A stretch of DNA of 64,000 bases from Streptomyces sp. SLBN-118 (GTDB lineage Bacteria; Actinomycetota; Actinomycetes; Streptomycetales; Streptomycetaceae): NCBI RefSeq assembly GCF_006715635.1, contig NZ_VFNP01000001.1:2170001-2234000 (forward strand). The letters run 5' to 3'. The translations under genes were made by a program, and so were the position numbers. The notes under the pieces were generated by a model, which was given only the letters and a program-made list of their open reading frames with translations, was not told the DNA's origin and ran no database searches. Shown here piece after piece: positions 18,388 to 27,449 of the stretch. The number at the start of each line of letters is the position of its first letter. The first letter of the stretch is position 1.

Positions 18388-19183
18388 GGGCGCCGCCCGG
18401 CGTTCGTTTCGCCTCCGGGACGCGCGCAAAGGCACCCGACGGCTCCAGCGAGGTCCAGCGGCCGACCGGCCAGCCGATCCACTCCGCCCGTCCGATCACC
18501 TGGTCGACGGGCACCATGCCGCCGCCGGGCTCCCCGAGATGGTCGCGGGAGTCGCGCGAATTGCTCCGGTGGTCTCCCATGACCCACAAAGTGCCCTGCG
18601 GAACGACGATGTCGAAGGGGACCTCTGAGGGGACGTCACCAGGGTGCAGATATCCCTCGTCGACGGCTACGCCGTTCACCTCGACCCTTCCCCCCTTGTC
18701 GCAGCACACCACGCGGTCACCGCCCACGCCGACCACGCGCTTCACGAAGTCGGTCTCTGCGGGCTCGGCCAGCCCCAGCGCCGCGAAGACGCCCCGCGTC
18801 GCCGCGCTGACCGGGTTCTCCTCAAGTCCCTCCTGAACGAAGGATCCGGTGCCGTCGAAGACGACGACGTCCCCCCGCTCGGGCCCCGAACCGAAACGGT
18901 ACGCCAGCTTGTTCACCAGAACGCGGTCCCCGACCTGAAGGGTGGGCTCCATCGAACTGCTGGGGATCTGGAACGGCTGCACCACGAAATGGCTGAACAG
19001 CAGCACAACGACGGTGCAGGCGAGGCCGAGAAGCCCGACCCTGCGCCACGACATCCCGGAGAGGCGCCTACCCAGGTGGCCGGAGGAGCGCGATGAACGC
19101 ACAGAGCGCGACCCCTCTCCCTCTTCCCCGGTGTCGGGGGCGGAAGAGCGGTCGCGCTCCGTGTGCTTCGTTTCGGTGTCCAT
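18380..19183 (-). CDS. sipW: Type I signal peptidase SipW
   Basis: The protein has 267 residues and is first of the four sip genes after rplS. The hydrophilic N-terminus ends at a membrane helix (VGLLGLACTVVVLLFSHFVV). Catalytic serine is in IPSSSMEPTLQ and lysine in FVKRVVGVGGDRV; GDHRSNSRDSRDHL follows. Unlike SipX, SipY and SipZ I see no clear C-terminal membrane segment, so it looks like the single-span member. From memory, S. lividans sipW-X-Y form one operon and sipZ starts another. Confidence 0.92.
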   Translation of the reverse strand: MDTETKHTERDRSSAPDTGEEGEGSRSVRSSRSSGHLGRRLSGMSWRRVGLLGLACTVVVLLFSHFVVQPFQIPSSSMEPTLQVGDRVLVNKLAYRFGSGPERGDVVVFDGTGSFVQEGLEENPVSAATRGVFAALGLAEPAETDFVKRVVGVGGDRVVCCDKGGRVEVNGVAVDEGYLHPGDVPSEVPFDIVVPQGTLWVMGDHRSNSRDSRDHLGEPGGGMVPVDQVIGRAEWIGWPVGRWTSLEPSGAFARVPEAKRTPGGAHG

Positions 19184-19264
19184 CGGGGCCAGAGCCTATC
19201 CGGCCACCATGTGAACCCGGCGTCAGTGTGAGCCGAAGCTCAGGCGCGAGAGGCGAGCCGGGGC

Positions 19265-19615
19265 TCAGTTGTCGCGCTTCTCCTTGATCTTGGCGGCCTT
19301 GCCGCGCAGGTCGCGGAGGTAGTACAGCTTCGCGCGACGGACGTCACCGCGGGTGACGAGCTCGATCTTCTCGAAGATCGGGCTGTGCACCGGGAAGGTG
19401 CGCTCGACGCCGACGGAGAAGGAGACCTTGCGGACCGTGAAAGTCTCGCTGACGCCCGAGCCCTGGCGGCGGATGACAACGCCCTTGAACTGCTGGATAC
19501 GCGAGCGGTTGCCTTCGATGACACGCACGTGGACGTTCACGGTGTCGCCGGGGCGGAAGGCGGGGATGTCGCTGCGCAGCGAAGCCGCGTTGACGTTGTC
19601 GAGCAGGTGAGCCAT
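19265..19615 (-). CDS. rplS: 50S ribosomal protein L19
   Basis: Large-subunit protein at the 30S/50S interface. It has 116 residues from the ATG at 19615 ([18 protein letters not shown]), behind GAGGAAG. The family core [26 protein letters not shown] and [12 protein letters not shown] is complete. It sits between trmD and the sip genes. An 8-base inverted repeat (19638-19645 and 19709-19716) lies in its leader but is too widely spaced to call. Confidence 0.97.
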   Translation of the reverse strand: MAHLLDNVNAASLRSDIPAFRPGDTVNVHVRVIEGNRSRIQQFKGVVIRRQGSGVSETFTVRKVSFSVGVERTFPVHSPIFEKIELVTRGDVRRAKLYYLRDLRGKAAKIKEKRDN

Positions 19616-19746
19616 GTTGGTCTGCTTCCTCGCTGATGCCACAGGTCATCAGCGGAACGATCGAGATGAGAATCAGGGTGCCGCTCACGTCGGGCGGGCG
19701 TCGTTCCCCCTGTGGCAGGGGCGCCGACCGGACGCACAGCAGCGGC

Positions 19747-20568
19747 CTATTCTTCCACGGCCTGGGGCCTGCGCCAAAATCGGCCGCCCGGCTCCGGCGC
19801 CCAGCCCAGAATGGACAGGATCTCCCGGTCCTTCTTGTCGAAGGCAGAGGCATCGCAACGCTCAATCAGATCCGGCCTGTTGGCGGCCGTGCGCCGCAGC
19901 GCCTCGTCCCGCCGCCAGCGCGCGATCTTCCCGTGGTGCCCGCTGACCAGCACGTCCGGAATGGCGCGACCACGCCACTCGGGCGGCTTGGTGTAGACGG
20001 GGCCTTCGAGCAGATTGGCCATGGCGCCGGGTGCGAAGGAATCGTCCCGGTGCGACTCGGCATTGCCCAGGACGCCCGGAAGCAGCCGGGCCACGGCCTC
20101 GGTGATCACCAGGACGGCGGCCTCGCCTCCGGCCAGGACGTAGTCCCCGATGGACACCTCGTACACCGGAATCCGGGTCGCGTACTCGTCGACGACCCGG
20201 CGGTCGATGCCCTCGTAGCGGGCGGGGGTGAAGATCAGCCAGGGCCGCTCGGAGAGCTCGACGGCGAGTTCCTGGGTGAAGGGGCGTCCGCTGGGGGTGG
20301 GCACGACCATGACCGGGCCGTGAGCGCCCGCCTCGTACCCGCCGGCCAGCGCGTCGTCGAGGGCGTCGCCCCACGGCTCGGTCTTCATGACCATGCCGGG
20401 ACCGCCGCCGTACGGAGTGTCGTCGACGGTGCTGTGCCGGTCATACGTCCACCGGCGCAGGTCGTGCACATGGACGTCGAGCTGTCCACGCGCGCGTGCC
20501 TTGCCGACGAGCGAGACGTTCAGCGGTTCGAGGTACTCGGGGAAGATCGTGACGACGTCGAGCCGCAT
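19747..20568 (-). CDS. trmD: tRNA (guanine-37-N1)-methyltransferase
   Basis: Methylates G37 next to the anticodon and prevents frameshifting. The protein has 273 residues. The knot-fold motifs are readable: [16 protein letters not shown] at the start, DDTPYGGGPGMVMK near residue 50 and IGDYVLAGGEAAVLV near 135, part of the SAM site. It overlaps the rimM stop by one base. Order rpsP-khpA-rimM-trmD-rplS is the usual actinobacterial one. Confidence 0.97.
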   Translation of the reverse strand: MRLDVVTIFPEYLEPLNVSLVGKARARGQLDVHVHDLRRWTYDRHSTVDDTPYGGGPGMVMKTEPWGDALDDALAGGYEAGAHGPVMVVPTPSGRPFTQELAVELSERPWLIFTPARYEGIDRRVVDEYATRIPVYEVSIGDYVLAGGEAAVLVITEAVARLLPGVLGNAESHRDDSFAPGAMANLLEGPVYTKPPEWRGRAIPDVLVSGHHGKIARWRRDEALRRTAANRPDLIERCDASAFDKKDREILSILGWAPEPGGRFWRRPQAVEE

Positions 20569-21125
20569 CAGGTTTCGTCCCGGCTTTCGTCCCGCGACGA
20601 TGCGATCTCGGCCTCGCTGTCGTCGATCAGCCCGGGCGGCGGTGTGATGACCGCCCGCTGCTCCTCCAGGTCGATCTCGCTCACGATGTCCTCGACGAAG
20701 GGGATCATCACCTCGCTGCCGTCCGGCCGCTCCACGATGAAGAGGTCCTGCGAGGGCAGATGGCTGATCTCGGTGATCCGGCCGATCCCGGTGCCGTCGG
20801 CGAGGACGACATCGAGGTCCATCAGCTGGTGGTCGTAGTACTCGTCCGGTTCCCCGGGCAGCTCCTGCGGGTCCACGTCCGCGATCAGCAGGGTGTTGCG
20901 CAGGGCCTCGGCGGTGTTGCGGTCCCGTACGCCCTCGAAGCGCAGCAGCAGCCTGCCGCTGTGCACCCGGCCGGTCTCGATCGTCAGCGGACCCGCTGAG
21001 GCCGGGTCGGTGGCCAGCACGGCGCCGGGGGCGAGCCGCAGCTCCGGCTCGTCCGTGCGCACCTCGACGGTGACCTCGCCCTTGATGCCGTGGGCGCGGC
21101 CGATCCGCGCGACTACCAGCTGCAC
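20568..21125 (-). CDS. rimM: Ribosome maturation factor RimM
   Basis: Late 30S assembly factor that binds S19. The protein has 185 residues from the GTG at 21125, six bases after AAGGAGA; translation begins [18 protein letters not shown]. The RimM N-domain is followed by a PRC-barrel region with [13 protein letters not shown] and [17 protein letters not shown]. An Asp/Glu/Arg-rich tail ends the protein. The upstream in-frame extension shows no family similarity. Confidence 0.95.
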   Translation of the reverse strand: MQLVVARIGRAHGIKGEVTVEVRTDEPELRLAPGAVLATDPASAGPLTIETGRVHSGRLLLRFEGVRDRNTAEALRNTLLIADVDPQELPGEPDEYYDHQLMDLDVVLADGTGIGRITEISHLPSQDLFIVERPDGSEVMIPFVEDIVSEIDLEEQRAVITPPPGLIDDSEAEIASSRDESRDET

Positions 21126-21204
21126 ATGCTTCTCCTTCGATACGACTACGGGCCGGGGCGGGCTCGTAAGCCCTCCCCGGCCCGAGCCGGTGTTCAACAA
21201 CGTG

Positions 21205-21444
21205 TCAGCGAACCTGGTCCACGTCGACGAGGTCGACGCGGATGCCACGGCCGCCGATGGCGCCCACGACGGTGCGCAGAGCGCGTGCGGTGCGACCGTT
21301 GCGGCCGATCACCTTACCGAGGTCGTCGGGGTGGACCCGGACCTCGAGCACACGCCCGCGGCGCAGGTTGCGCGAGGCGACCTGCACATCGTCCGGGTTG
21401 TCGACGATGCCCTTCACGAGGTGCTCGAGAGCCTCCTCGAGCAT
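21205..21444 (-). CDS. khpA: KH-domain RNA-binding protein KhpA
   Basis: The protein has 79 residues and is a single KH domain with the GxxG loop in [18 protein letters not shown] at about residues 43-60. KhpA pairs with KhpB/EloR in Gram-positives to bind RNA and affect growth. Gene order rpsP-khpA-rimM is typical, and only two bases separate it from rpsP, so the two are surely co-transcribed. Confidence 0.94.
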   Translation of the reverse strand: MLEEALEHLVKGIVDNPDDVQVASRNLRRGRVLEVRVHPDDLGKVIGRNGRTARALRTVVGAIGGRGIRVDLVDVDQVR

Positions 21445-21446
21445 GC

Positions 21447-21896
21447 TCAGGCCTCGGTCGACTCAGCGGCGGATGCCGACGAGGCAGCCTCGGCCTCGTC
21501 CGCCTTCTTGTCGGCCTTCTTCGCCTTCGGGGTGATCGCCTCACCCTTCGGCTCGTCGCCCTCGATGGCCTTGGTGAAGGCCTCGAACGCGGCGCGCTTG
21601 TCCTTCGGCTCCGCGACGAGCAGCGGCGCCGGGGCCGGCAGGCCCTTGTGCTTCTGCCAGTCACCGGTGAGCTTCAGGATGGCGAGGACCGGCTCGGTCG
21701 GCTGGGCGCCGACGGACAGCCAGTACTGCGCGCGCTCGGAGTCGACCTCGATGCGCGAGGGGTTCTGCACCGGGTGGTACAGGCCGATCTCCTCGATGGC
21801 CCGGCCGTCACGGCGGGTACGGGAGTCGGCAACGACGATGCGGTAGTGAGGCGAACGGATCTTGCCCAGACGCTTCAGCTTGATCTTGACTGCCAC
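21447..21896 (-). CDS. rpsP: 30S ribosomal protein S16
   Basis: The protein has 149 residues from the GTG at 21896 ([18 protein letters not shown]), with AGGAG twelve bases upstream. The S16 core [15 protein letters not shown] and IEEIGLYHP is clear. After residue 85 or so there is a long charged tail ([17 protein letters not shown]) typical of actinobacterial S16. It is first gene of the rpsP-khpA-rimM-trmD run. Confidence 0.97.
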   Translation of the reverse strand: MAVKIKLKRLGKIRSPHYRIVVADSRTRRDGRAIEEIGLYHPVQNPSRIEVDSERAQYWLSVGAQPTEPVLAILKLTGDWQKHKGLPAPAPLLVAEPKDKRAAFEAFTKAIEGDEPKGEAITPKAKKADKKADEAEAASSASAAESTEA

Positions 21897-22116
21897 GGAA
21901 GTGGTGTCTCCTGGTCTTGACGTGGTTGGGCACAACAAGATGCCACGTGGGGTTGCGGTACTCGGGTGCCCGATGGACGCGTCAGCCGGAGGCGAGAGGG
22001 TTCCTGTGCGGCTGTCGAGTACAGCTAGCCATTGTGCCACACACCTGCGGCAGCCTCGCACCCGACCGGAGTCGCACCGCCCCCGTCGGGCGGCCCGACC
22101 CGGCGGGCGGCGTCGA

Positions 22117-22710
22117 TCAGCTCGCGGCGGCGACCGCTTCCGGGATCCGGAAGGGCTTGCCGCAGCCGCCGCAGACGATGGGGGCCTGGGCAAGAACGGA
22201 CGGAACGACCCGGACGTTGCGCCCGCAGTCGCAGACCGCCTTCACCCGCACTCCGCCGCCGGACGAGCCGTGGCGGGCGGCAGGCCCGCGGAAGGAGCGC
22301 TTGGTGTCGGAGGCCGTGGCGACCGTGTGCGCCTTGAGCGCGCGCTGCAGTCTCTCGATCGTGGGTCGGTACCGCCTCTTCGCCTCGGGATTGAGCATGA
22401 CCAGCGAGAAGCCGCTGCTCGGATGCGGCTCGTCGACATGGTCGAGGCCCATCTCCTCGGCGATCGCCAGGAATCGGCGGTTGTGATAGCGGCCGGCGCG
22501 TGAGGTGTCGCGGACACCTCGGGCGGCGGCGATGCCGTGGACTGCCTCATGGAGCAGTCGCTCGAAGGAGAGCTCGGCGCCGCAGGCGGACGAGGACTCT
22601 CCGATAAGGGACTCTGGCGCGGCAAGATCGGGCAGCTCGGGGTGGTGCCGCTGAATGTCGGCCCACGCCTGTGCCAGCTCTGCGGCGAGAACAGGTGGTG
22701 TCGTGCTCAC
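22117..22710 (-). CDS. SprT-like zinc metalloprotease-type protein
   Basis: A zinc-metalloprotease-type motif [12 protein letters not shown] sits in the first third, and a C-terminal zinc-ribbon-like segment is [10 protein letters not shown] plus VCGGCGKPF. This layout resembles the SprT/Spartan group, but the substrate is unknown. I prefer the GTG at 22710 ([16 protein letters not shown]), where similarity would begin, giving 197 residues. Two in-frame starts lie upstream (near 22746 and 22761) and neither has a strong ribosome site, so the start is uncertain. Confidence 0.75.
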   Translation of the reverse strand: MSTTPPVLAAELAQAWADIQRHHPELPDLAAPESLIGESSSACGAELSFERLLHEAVHGIAAARGVRDTSRAGRYHNRRFLAIAEEMGLDHVDEPHPSSGFSLVMLNPEAKRRYRPTIERLQRALKAHTVATASDTKRSFRGPAARHGSSGGGVRVKAVCDCGRNVRVVPSVLAQAPIVCGGCGKPFRIPEAVAAAS

Positions 22711-22935
22711 GTCGTGATAACGAGCCGAAGCCCTCGCGGGTTCCATTCCGGGGCATCCCAAATAATTTGCACGTACCCGTCAGTTGCCGTTGATGCGTCC
22801 TGACGAGGGCGGGTGCGCTGATCTGCGGAGAAGCCTCGCAGGTCACAACAAGGTGGTACGTAGCGGCGCGTACGCCCCAGCGCGTAGACAAGTTTCGCGC
22901 GCCGGGGCGGCACCCGCTGCGGAGCAGCTCAAGCG

Positions 22936-24409
<1,474 letters not shown>

Positions 24410-24532
24410 TCAACCCCTGGACTTGCGGACGCATGCGGAGTTCTCTGGCATACGGGGGAGCGCAGGCGTACGCACACGGGGGGCTGTCCTTCAGGGCTCG
24501 GCTGACCTCTTGGCGGATTGGGGCGCTTTCTT

Positions 24533-25372
24533 ATGACACCAACGCTCGTCCAGCACCGACCCCATGCGGCGTCCGCGGCTCCGTCCCCGGCTCAGGCGGG
24601 CGCGCTGGCCCGGGACTGGGCCGAGATCCAGGAACGGATGCTGGTGCCGCTCTACGAGGCGGTGTACGAGCGCCTGGAGGTCGGTCCGGGCACGCGGCTG
24701 CTCGGCCTCGGCTGCGGGTCCGGTCTGGCGCTGCTGATCGCGTCGGCGCGCGGTGCGAGCGTGACCGGCTGCGACACGGATCGCGAACGGCTGGCGCTGG
24801 CGCGGGAACGGATGGCTTCGGACGCGGGTGCGCACCGTGATGTCGAACTGGTGGAGGGCGAGACGGCGGTGGATCCGGCGCGGCCGCCGTACAACCTGAT
24901 CACCGCGTTTCAGCCGATTGGCTGTACGGCCGGTGACTCGGAGGGCCTCGTGCCCGCGCTGACGGCGGCCGTGGAACTGGCCGAGCACGGCAGCGCGGTG
25001 GTCCTGGCCGGCTGGGGCCCGCCGGAGCGCTGCGCCACGTCGGGCGTCCTGCGGGTGGCGGGCCGGCTGACGGACCCCGTGCGCACCGGCGGCTGGCGCC
25101 CGGCCCTGCGCGACGACCTGGAGGACGTCGCGTCCCGGGCGGGCCTGAAGCCGGACGGCTCGGGGCGAGTTGCATGCCCCTTCGGCTACGCGGACATGGA
25201 GAGCGCGGTGCGGGGGCTGCTCTCGACGGGGTTGTACGGGGCGGCGGTGCGGGCGACGGATCAGACGCGGGTTGAGAAGGAGATCACGGAGGCACTGCAT
25301 GCGTATCGGCGGCGCGACGGGACGGTGTGGATGCCGAATGTGTTCCGGTACCTGATTACGCGGACGCGCTGA
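24533..25372 (+). CDS. SAM-dependent methyltransferase (class I)
   Basis: The protein has 279 residues. The SAM-binding motif I is LLGLGCGSGLALLIASARGA near residue 60, followed by the acidic end of strand 2 (VTGCDTD). The C-terminal half holds helices typical of Rossmann methyltransferases (HGSAVVLAGWGPPERC). The substrate is unknown; it is a stand-alone gene. I start at the ATG at 24533 rather than the TTG at 24518. It is divergent from proS across about 210 bases, and nothing in the neighbourhood hints at a pathway. Confidence 0.85.
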   Translation: MTPTLVQHRPHAASAAPSPAQAGALARDWAEIQERMLVPLYEAVYERLEVGPGTRLLGLGCGSGLALLIASARGASVTGCDTDRERLALARERMASDAGAHRDVELVEGETAVDPARPPYNLITAFQPIGCTAGDSEGLVPALTAAVELAEHGSAVVLAGWGPPERCATSGVLRVAGRLTDPVRTGGWRPALRDDLEDVASRAGLKPDGSGRVACPFGYADMESAVRGLLSTGLYGAAVRATDQTRVEKEITEALHAYRRRDGTVWMPNVFRYLITRTR

Positions 25373-25755
25373 GGGGGCCAGTCGGGGCCGGGCTCGGGTC
25401 GTGGCCGCGCGGGGTTCCCCACCCACGGACGGCAACTCCGCGCAGGGGCAGGCCATTCGCGCCGATCCGGCGGCTGTCCGCGGCAGGCCCGGACGGCAAG
25501 GGCGAGGGCCTGCGCGAGGTGCGGGTCCCCTCGCGGCACCGTGGCACTCGTTCCGCAGCGGCCCCGGCCGGCCGACACCCCGTCACGCCTTCTCGTTGAC
25601 CCGCACGATGCCGCCCGCGCGATGCCGCCCGCGCGATGCCGCCCGCGCGATGCCGCCCGCGCGATGCCGCCCGCGCGATGCCGCCTGCGCGGTACGCCAC
25701 TTCTCCTCGGCGCACCCGCGAGCCCCCATGGTAGTCCCGCCGCCCAGCCGAACGC
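25373..25755. other. Gene-free stretch between the methyltransferase and ffh
   Basis: No supported gene is seen on either strand; the frames that stay open are Arg/Ala-rich and look like chance in high-G+C DNA. The only clear structure is the 14-base tandem repeat at 25607-25690, followed by the ffh terminator just outside this stretch. Confidence 0.7.
25607..25690. repeat. Six-copy 14-base tandem repeat
   Basis: Unit GATGCCGCCCGCGC repeated six times head to tail. The first five copies are identical and the last has one C to T change. It sits in the gap downstream of the methyltransferase and ffh, outside coding sequence. Confidence 0.95.
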
Positions 25756-25792
25756 ACAAGGGCCCGCGGCCGGTCCGGCCGCGGGCCCTTGT
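25756..25792 (-). terminator. Strong hairpin terminator after ffh
   Basis: An 18-base perfect inverted repeat, ACAAGGGCCCGCGGCCGG and its complement, closes on a one-base centre at 25774. It starts nine bases past the ffh stop and could act in both directions. The tail has no long T run. Confidence 0.85.
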
Positions 25793-25801
25793 GGACCGCT
25801 G

Positions 25802-27352
25802 TCAGCCCATGAACTTCTTGAACTCGTCGGGCAGTTCGAAGTCCTTGCCCGGCTCGCCCGCCGGGAGTCCGAACGCCCCGCCCTGCGCCGCCTGCTCGCG
25901 GCGGGCCGCTGCCGCCTGCTCCTCGGCCTTGCGCTTCATCGGGTTGCCGCTCTTGCGCTTGCCCTTGGCCTGCTTGACCTGCTTCTTCTGACGGCCGGGG
26001 CCGCCACCCATGCCAGGCATCCCGGGCATTCCCGGCATCCCGCCGCCCTGGGCCATCCTCGACATCATCTTGCGGGCCTCGAAGAACCGCTCCACCAGAC
26101 TCTTCACGGCGCTGACCTCGACACCCGAGCCCTTGGCGACACGGGCCCGGCGCGAGCCGTTGATGATCGTCGGGTCCTGGCGCTCGGCCGGGGTCATCGA
26201 CTTGATGATCGCGGCGGTACGGTCCACGTCCCGCTCGTCGATGTTGTTGATCTGGTCCTTGATCTGGCCCATGCCGGGCAGCATCCCGAGCAGCTTGGAG
26301 ATGGAGCCCATCTTCCTGACCTGCTCCATCTGGGCCAGGAAGTCGTCGAGCGTGAAGTCCTTGCCCTTGCTGCTCGCCAGCTTGGAGGCCATCTTGGCGG
26401 CCTCTTCCTGGCTGAAGGTCTGCTCGGCCTTCTCGATCAGGCTGAGCATGTCGCCCATGCCGAGGATGCGGGACGCCATGCGGTCCGGGTGGAACGCGTC
26501 GAAGTCGTCCAGCTTCTCGCCGTTGGAGGCGAACATGATCTGGCGACCGGTGACGTGCGCGATGGAGAGCGCGGCACCACCGCGGGCATCGCCGTCGAGC
26601 TTGGAGAGCACCACGCCGTCGAAGCCGACGCCGTCGCGGAAGGCCTCCGCGGTGTTGACCGCGTCCTGGCCGATCATCGCGTCGACGACGAAGAGGACCT
26701 CGTCGGGGCCGACGGCGTCGCGGATGTCCGCGGCCTGCTGCATCAGCTCCTGGTCGATGCCGAGGCGGCCGGCGGTGTCGACGATGACCACGTCGTACTG
26801 CTTGGCCCTGGCGTGTTCGACGGAGTCCTTGGCGACCTTGACCGGGTCGCCGACACCGTTGCCCGGCTCGGGCGCGTAGACCGCGACGCCGGCGCGCTCG
26901 GCGACGACGGCGAGCTGGTTGACCGCGTTGGGGCGCTGAAGGTCACAGGCGACGAGCAGCGGCGCGTGGCCCTGGCCCTTCAGCCAGAGGCCCAGCTTTC
27001 CGGCGAGCGTGGTCTTACCCGCACCCTGGAGACCGGCGAGCATGATCACGGTCGGCGGCTGCTTGGCGAAGCGCAGGCGGCGCGTCTCGCCACCGAGGAT
27101 GCCGATGAGCTCCTCGTTGACAATCTTGATGACCTGCTGGGCCGGGTTCAGTGCCTGGGAGACCTCGGCGCCGGTCGCGCGTTCCTTGATCTGCTTGATG
27201 AAGGCACGGACGACGGGCAGCGCCACGTCGGCCTCGAGCAGCGCGATACGGATCTCGCGCGCCGTGGCGTCGATGTCCGCCTCGGACAGGCGGCCCTTGC
27301 CCCGGAGGTTCTTGAATGTCGCGGCAAGGCGGTCGGAGAGGGTGTCGAACAC
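25802..27352 (-). CDS. ffh: Signal recognition particle protein Ffh
   Basis: GTPase that binds signal peptides on the ribosome and delivers them to FtsY. The protein has 516 residues. The N domain (MFDTLSDRLAATFKNLRGKG) is followed by the G domain, with LAGLQGAGKTTLAGKLGLWL near residue 105, DTAGRLGIDQELM and SKLDGDARGG. The M domain follows with a Met/Gly-rich C-terminus (GGGMPGMPGMPGMGG) after the RNA-binding segment (GSRRARVAKGSG). FtsY is encoded about 8 kb away at 34646-35854. Confidence 0.97.
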   Translation of the reverse strand: MFDTLSDRLAATFKNLRGKGRLSEADIDATAREIRIALLEADVALPVVRAFIKQIKERATGAEVSQALNPAQQVIKIVNEELIGILGGETRRLRFAKQPPTVIMLAGLQGAGKTTLAGKLGLWLKGQGHAPLLVACDLQRPNAVNQLAVVAERAGVAVYAPEPGNGVGDPVKVAKDSVEHARAKQYDVVIVDTAGRLGIDQELMQQAADIRDAVGPDEVLFVVDAMIGQDAVNTAEAFRDGVGFDGVVLSKLDGDARGGAALSIAHVTGRQIMFASNGEKLDDFDAFHPDRMASRILGMGDMLSLIEKAEQTFSQEEAAKMASKLASSKGKDFTLDDFLAQMEQVRKMGSISKLLGMLPGMGQIKDQINNIDERDVDRTAAIIKSMTPAERQDPTIINGSRRARVAKGSGVEVSAVKSLVERFFEARKMMSRMAQGGGMPGMPGMPGMGGGPGRQKKQVKQAKGKRKSGNPMKRKAEEQAAAARREQAAQGGAFGLPAGEPGKDFELPDEFKKFMG

Positions 27353-27449
27353 GGTGGTCGCGGGTCCTCAGATGTCGGGGGCGGGCGGACAGTGTCCCCC
27401 AGGGTATCCGGCCGCGCGAGGTGGGGTCTGCCCCGTGGGGGGTCTCACA

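Noticed and set aside
19638..19716. Inverted repeat GCCACAGG / CCTGTGGC in the rplS leader as an L19 regulatory element
   Set aside because: The arms are only eight bases and about 63 bases apart, which is expected by chance; no known L19 leader features are seen.
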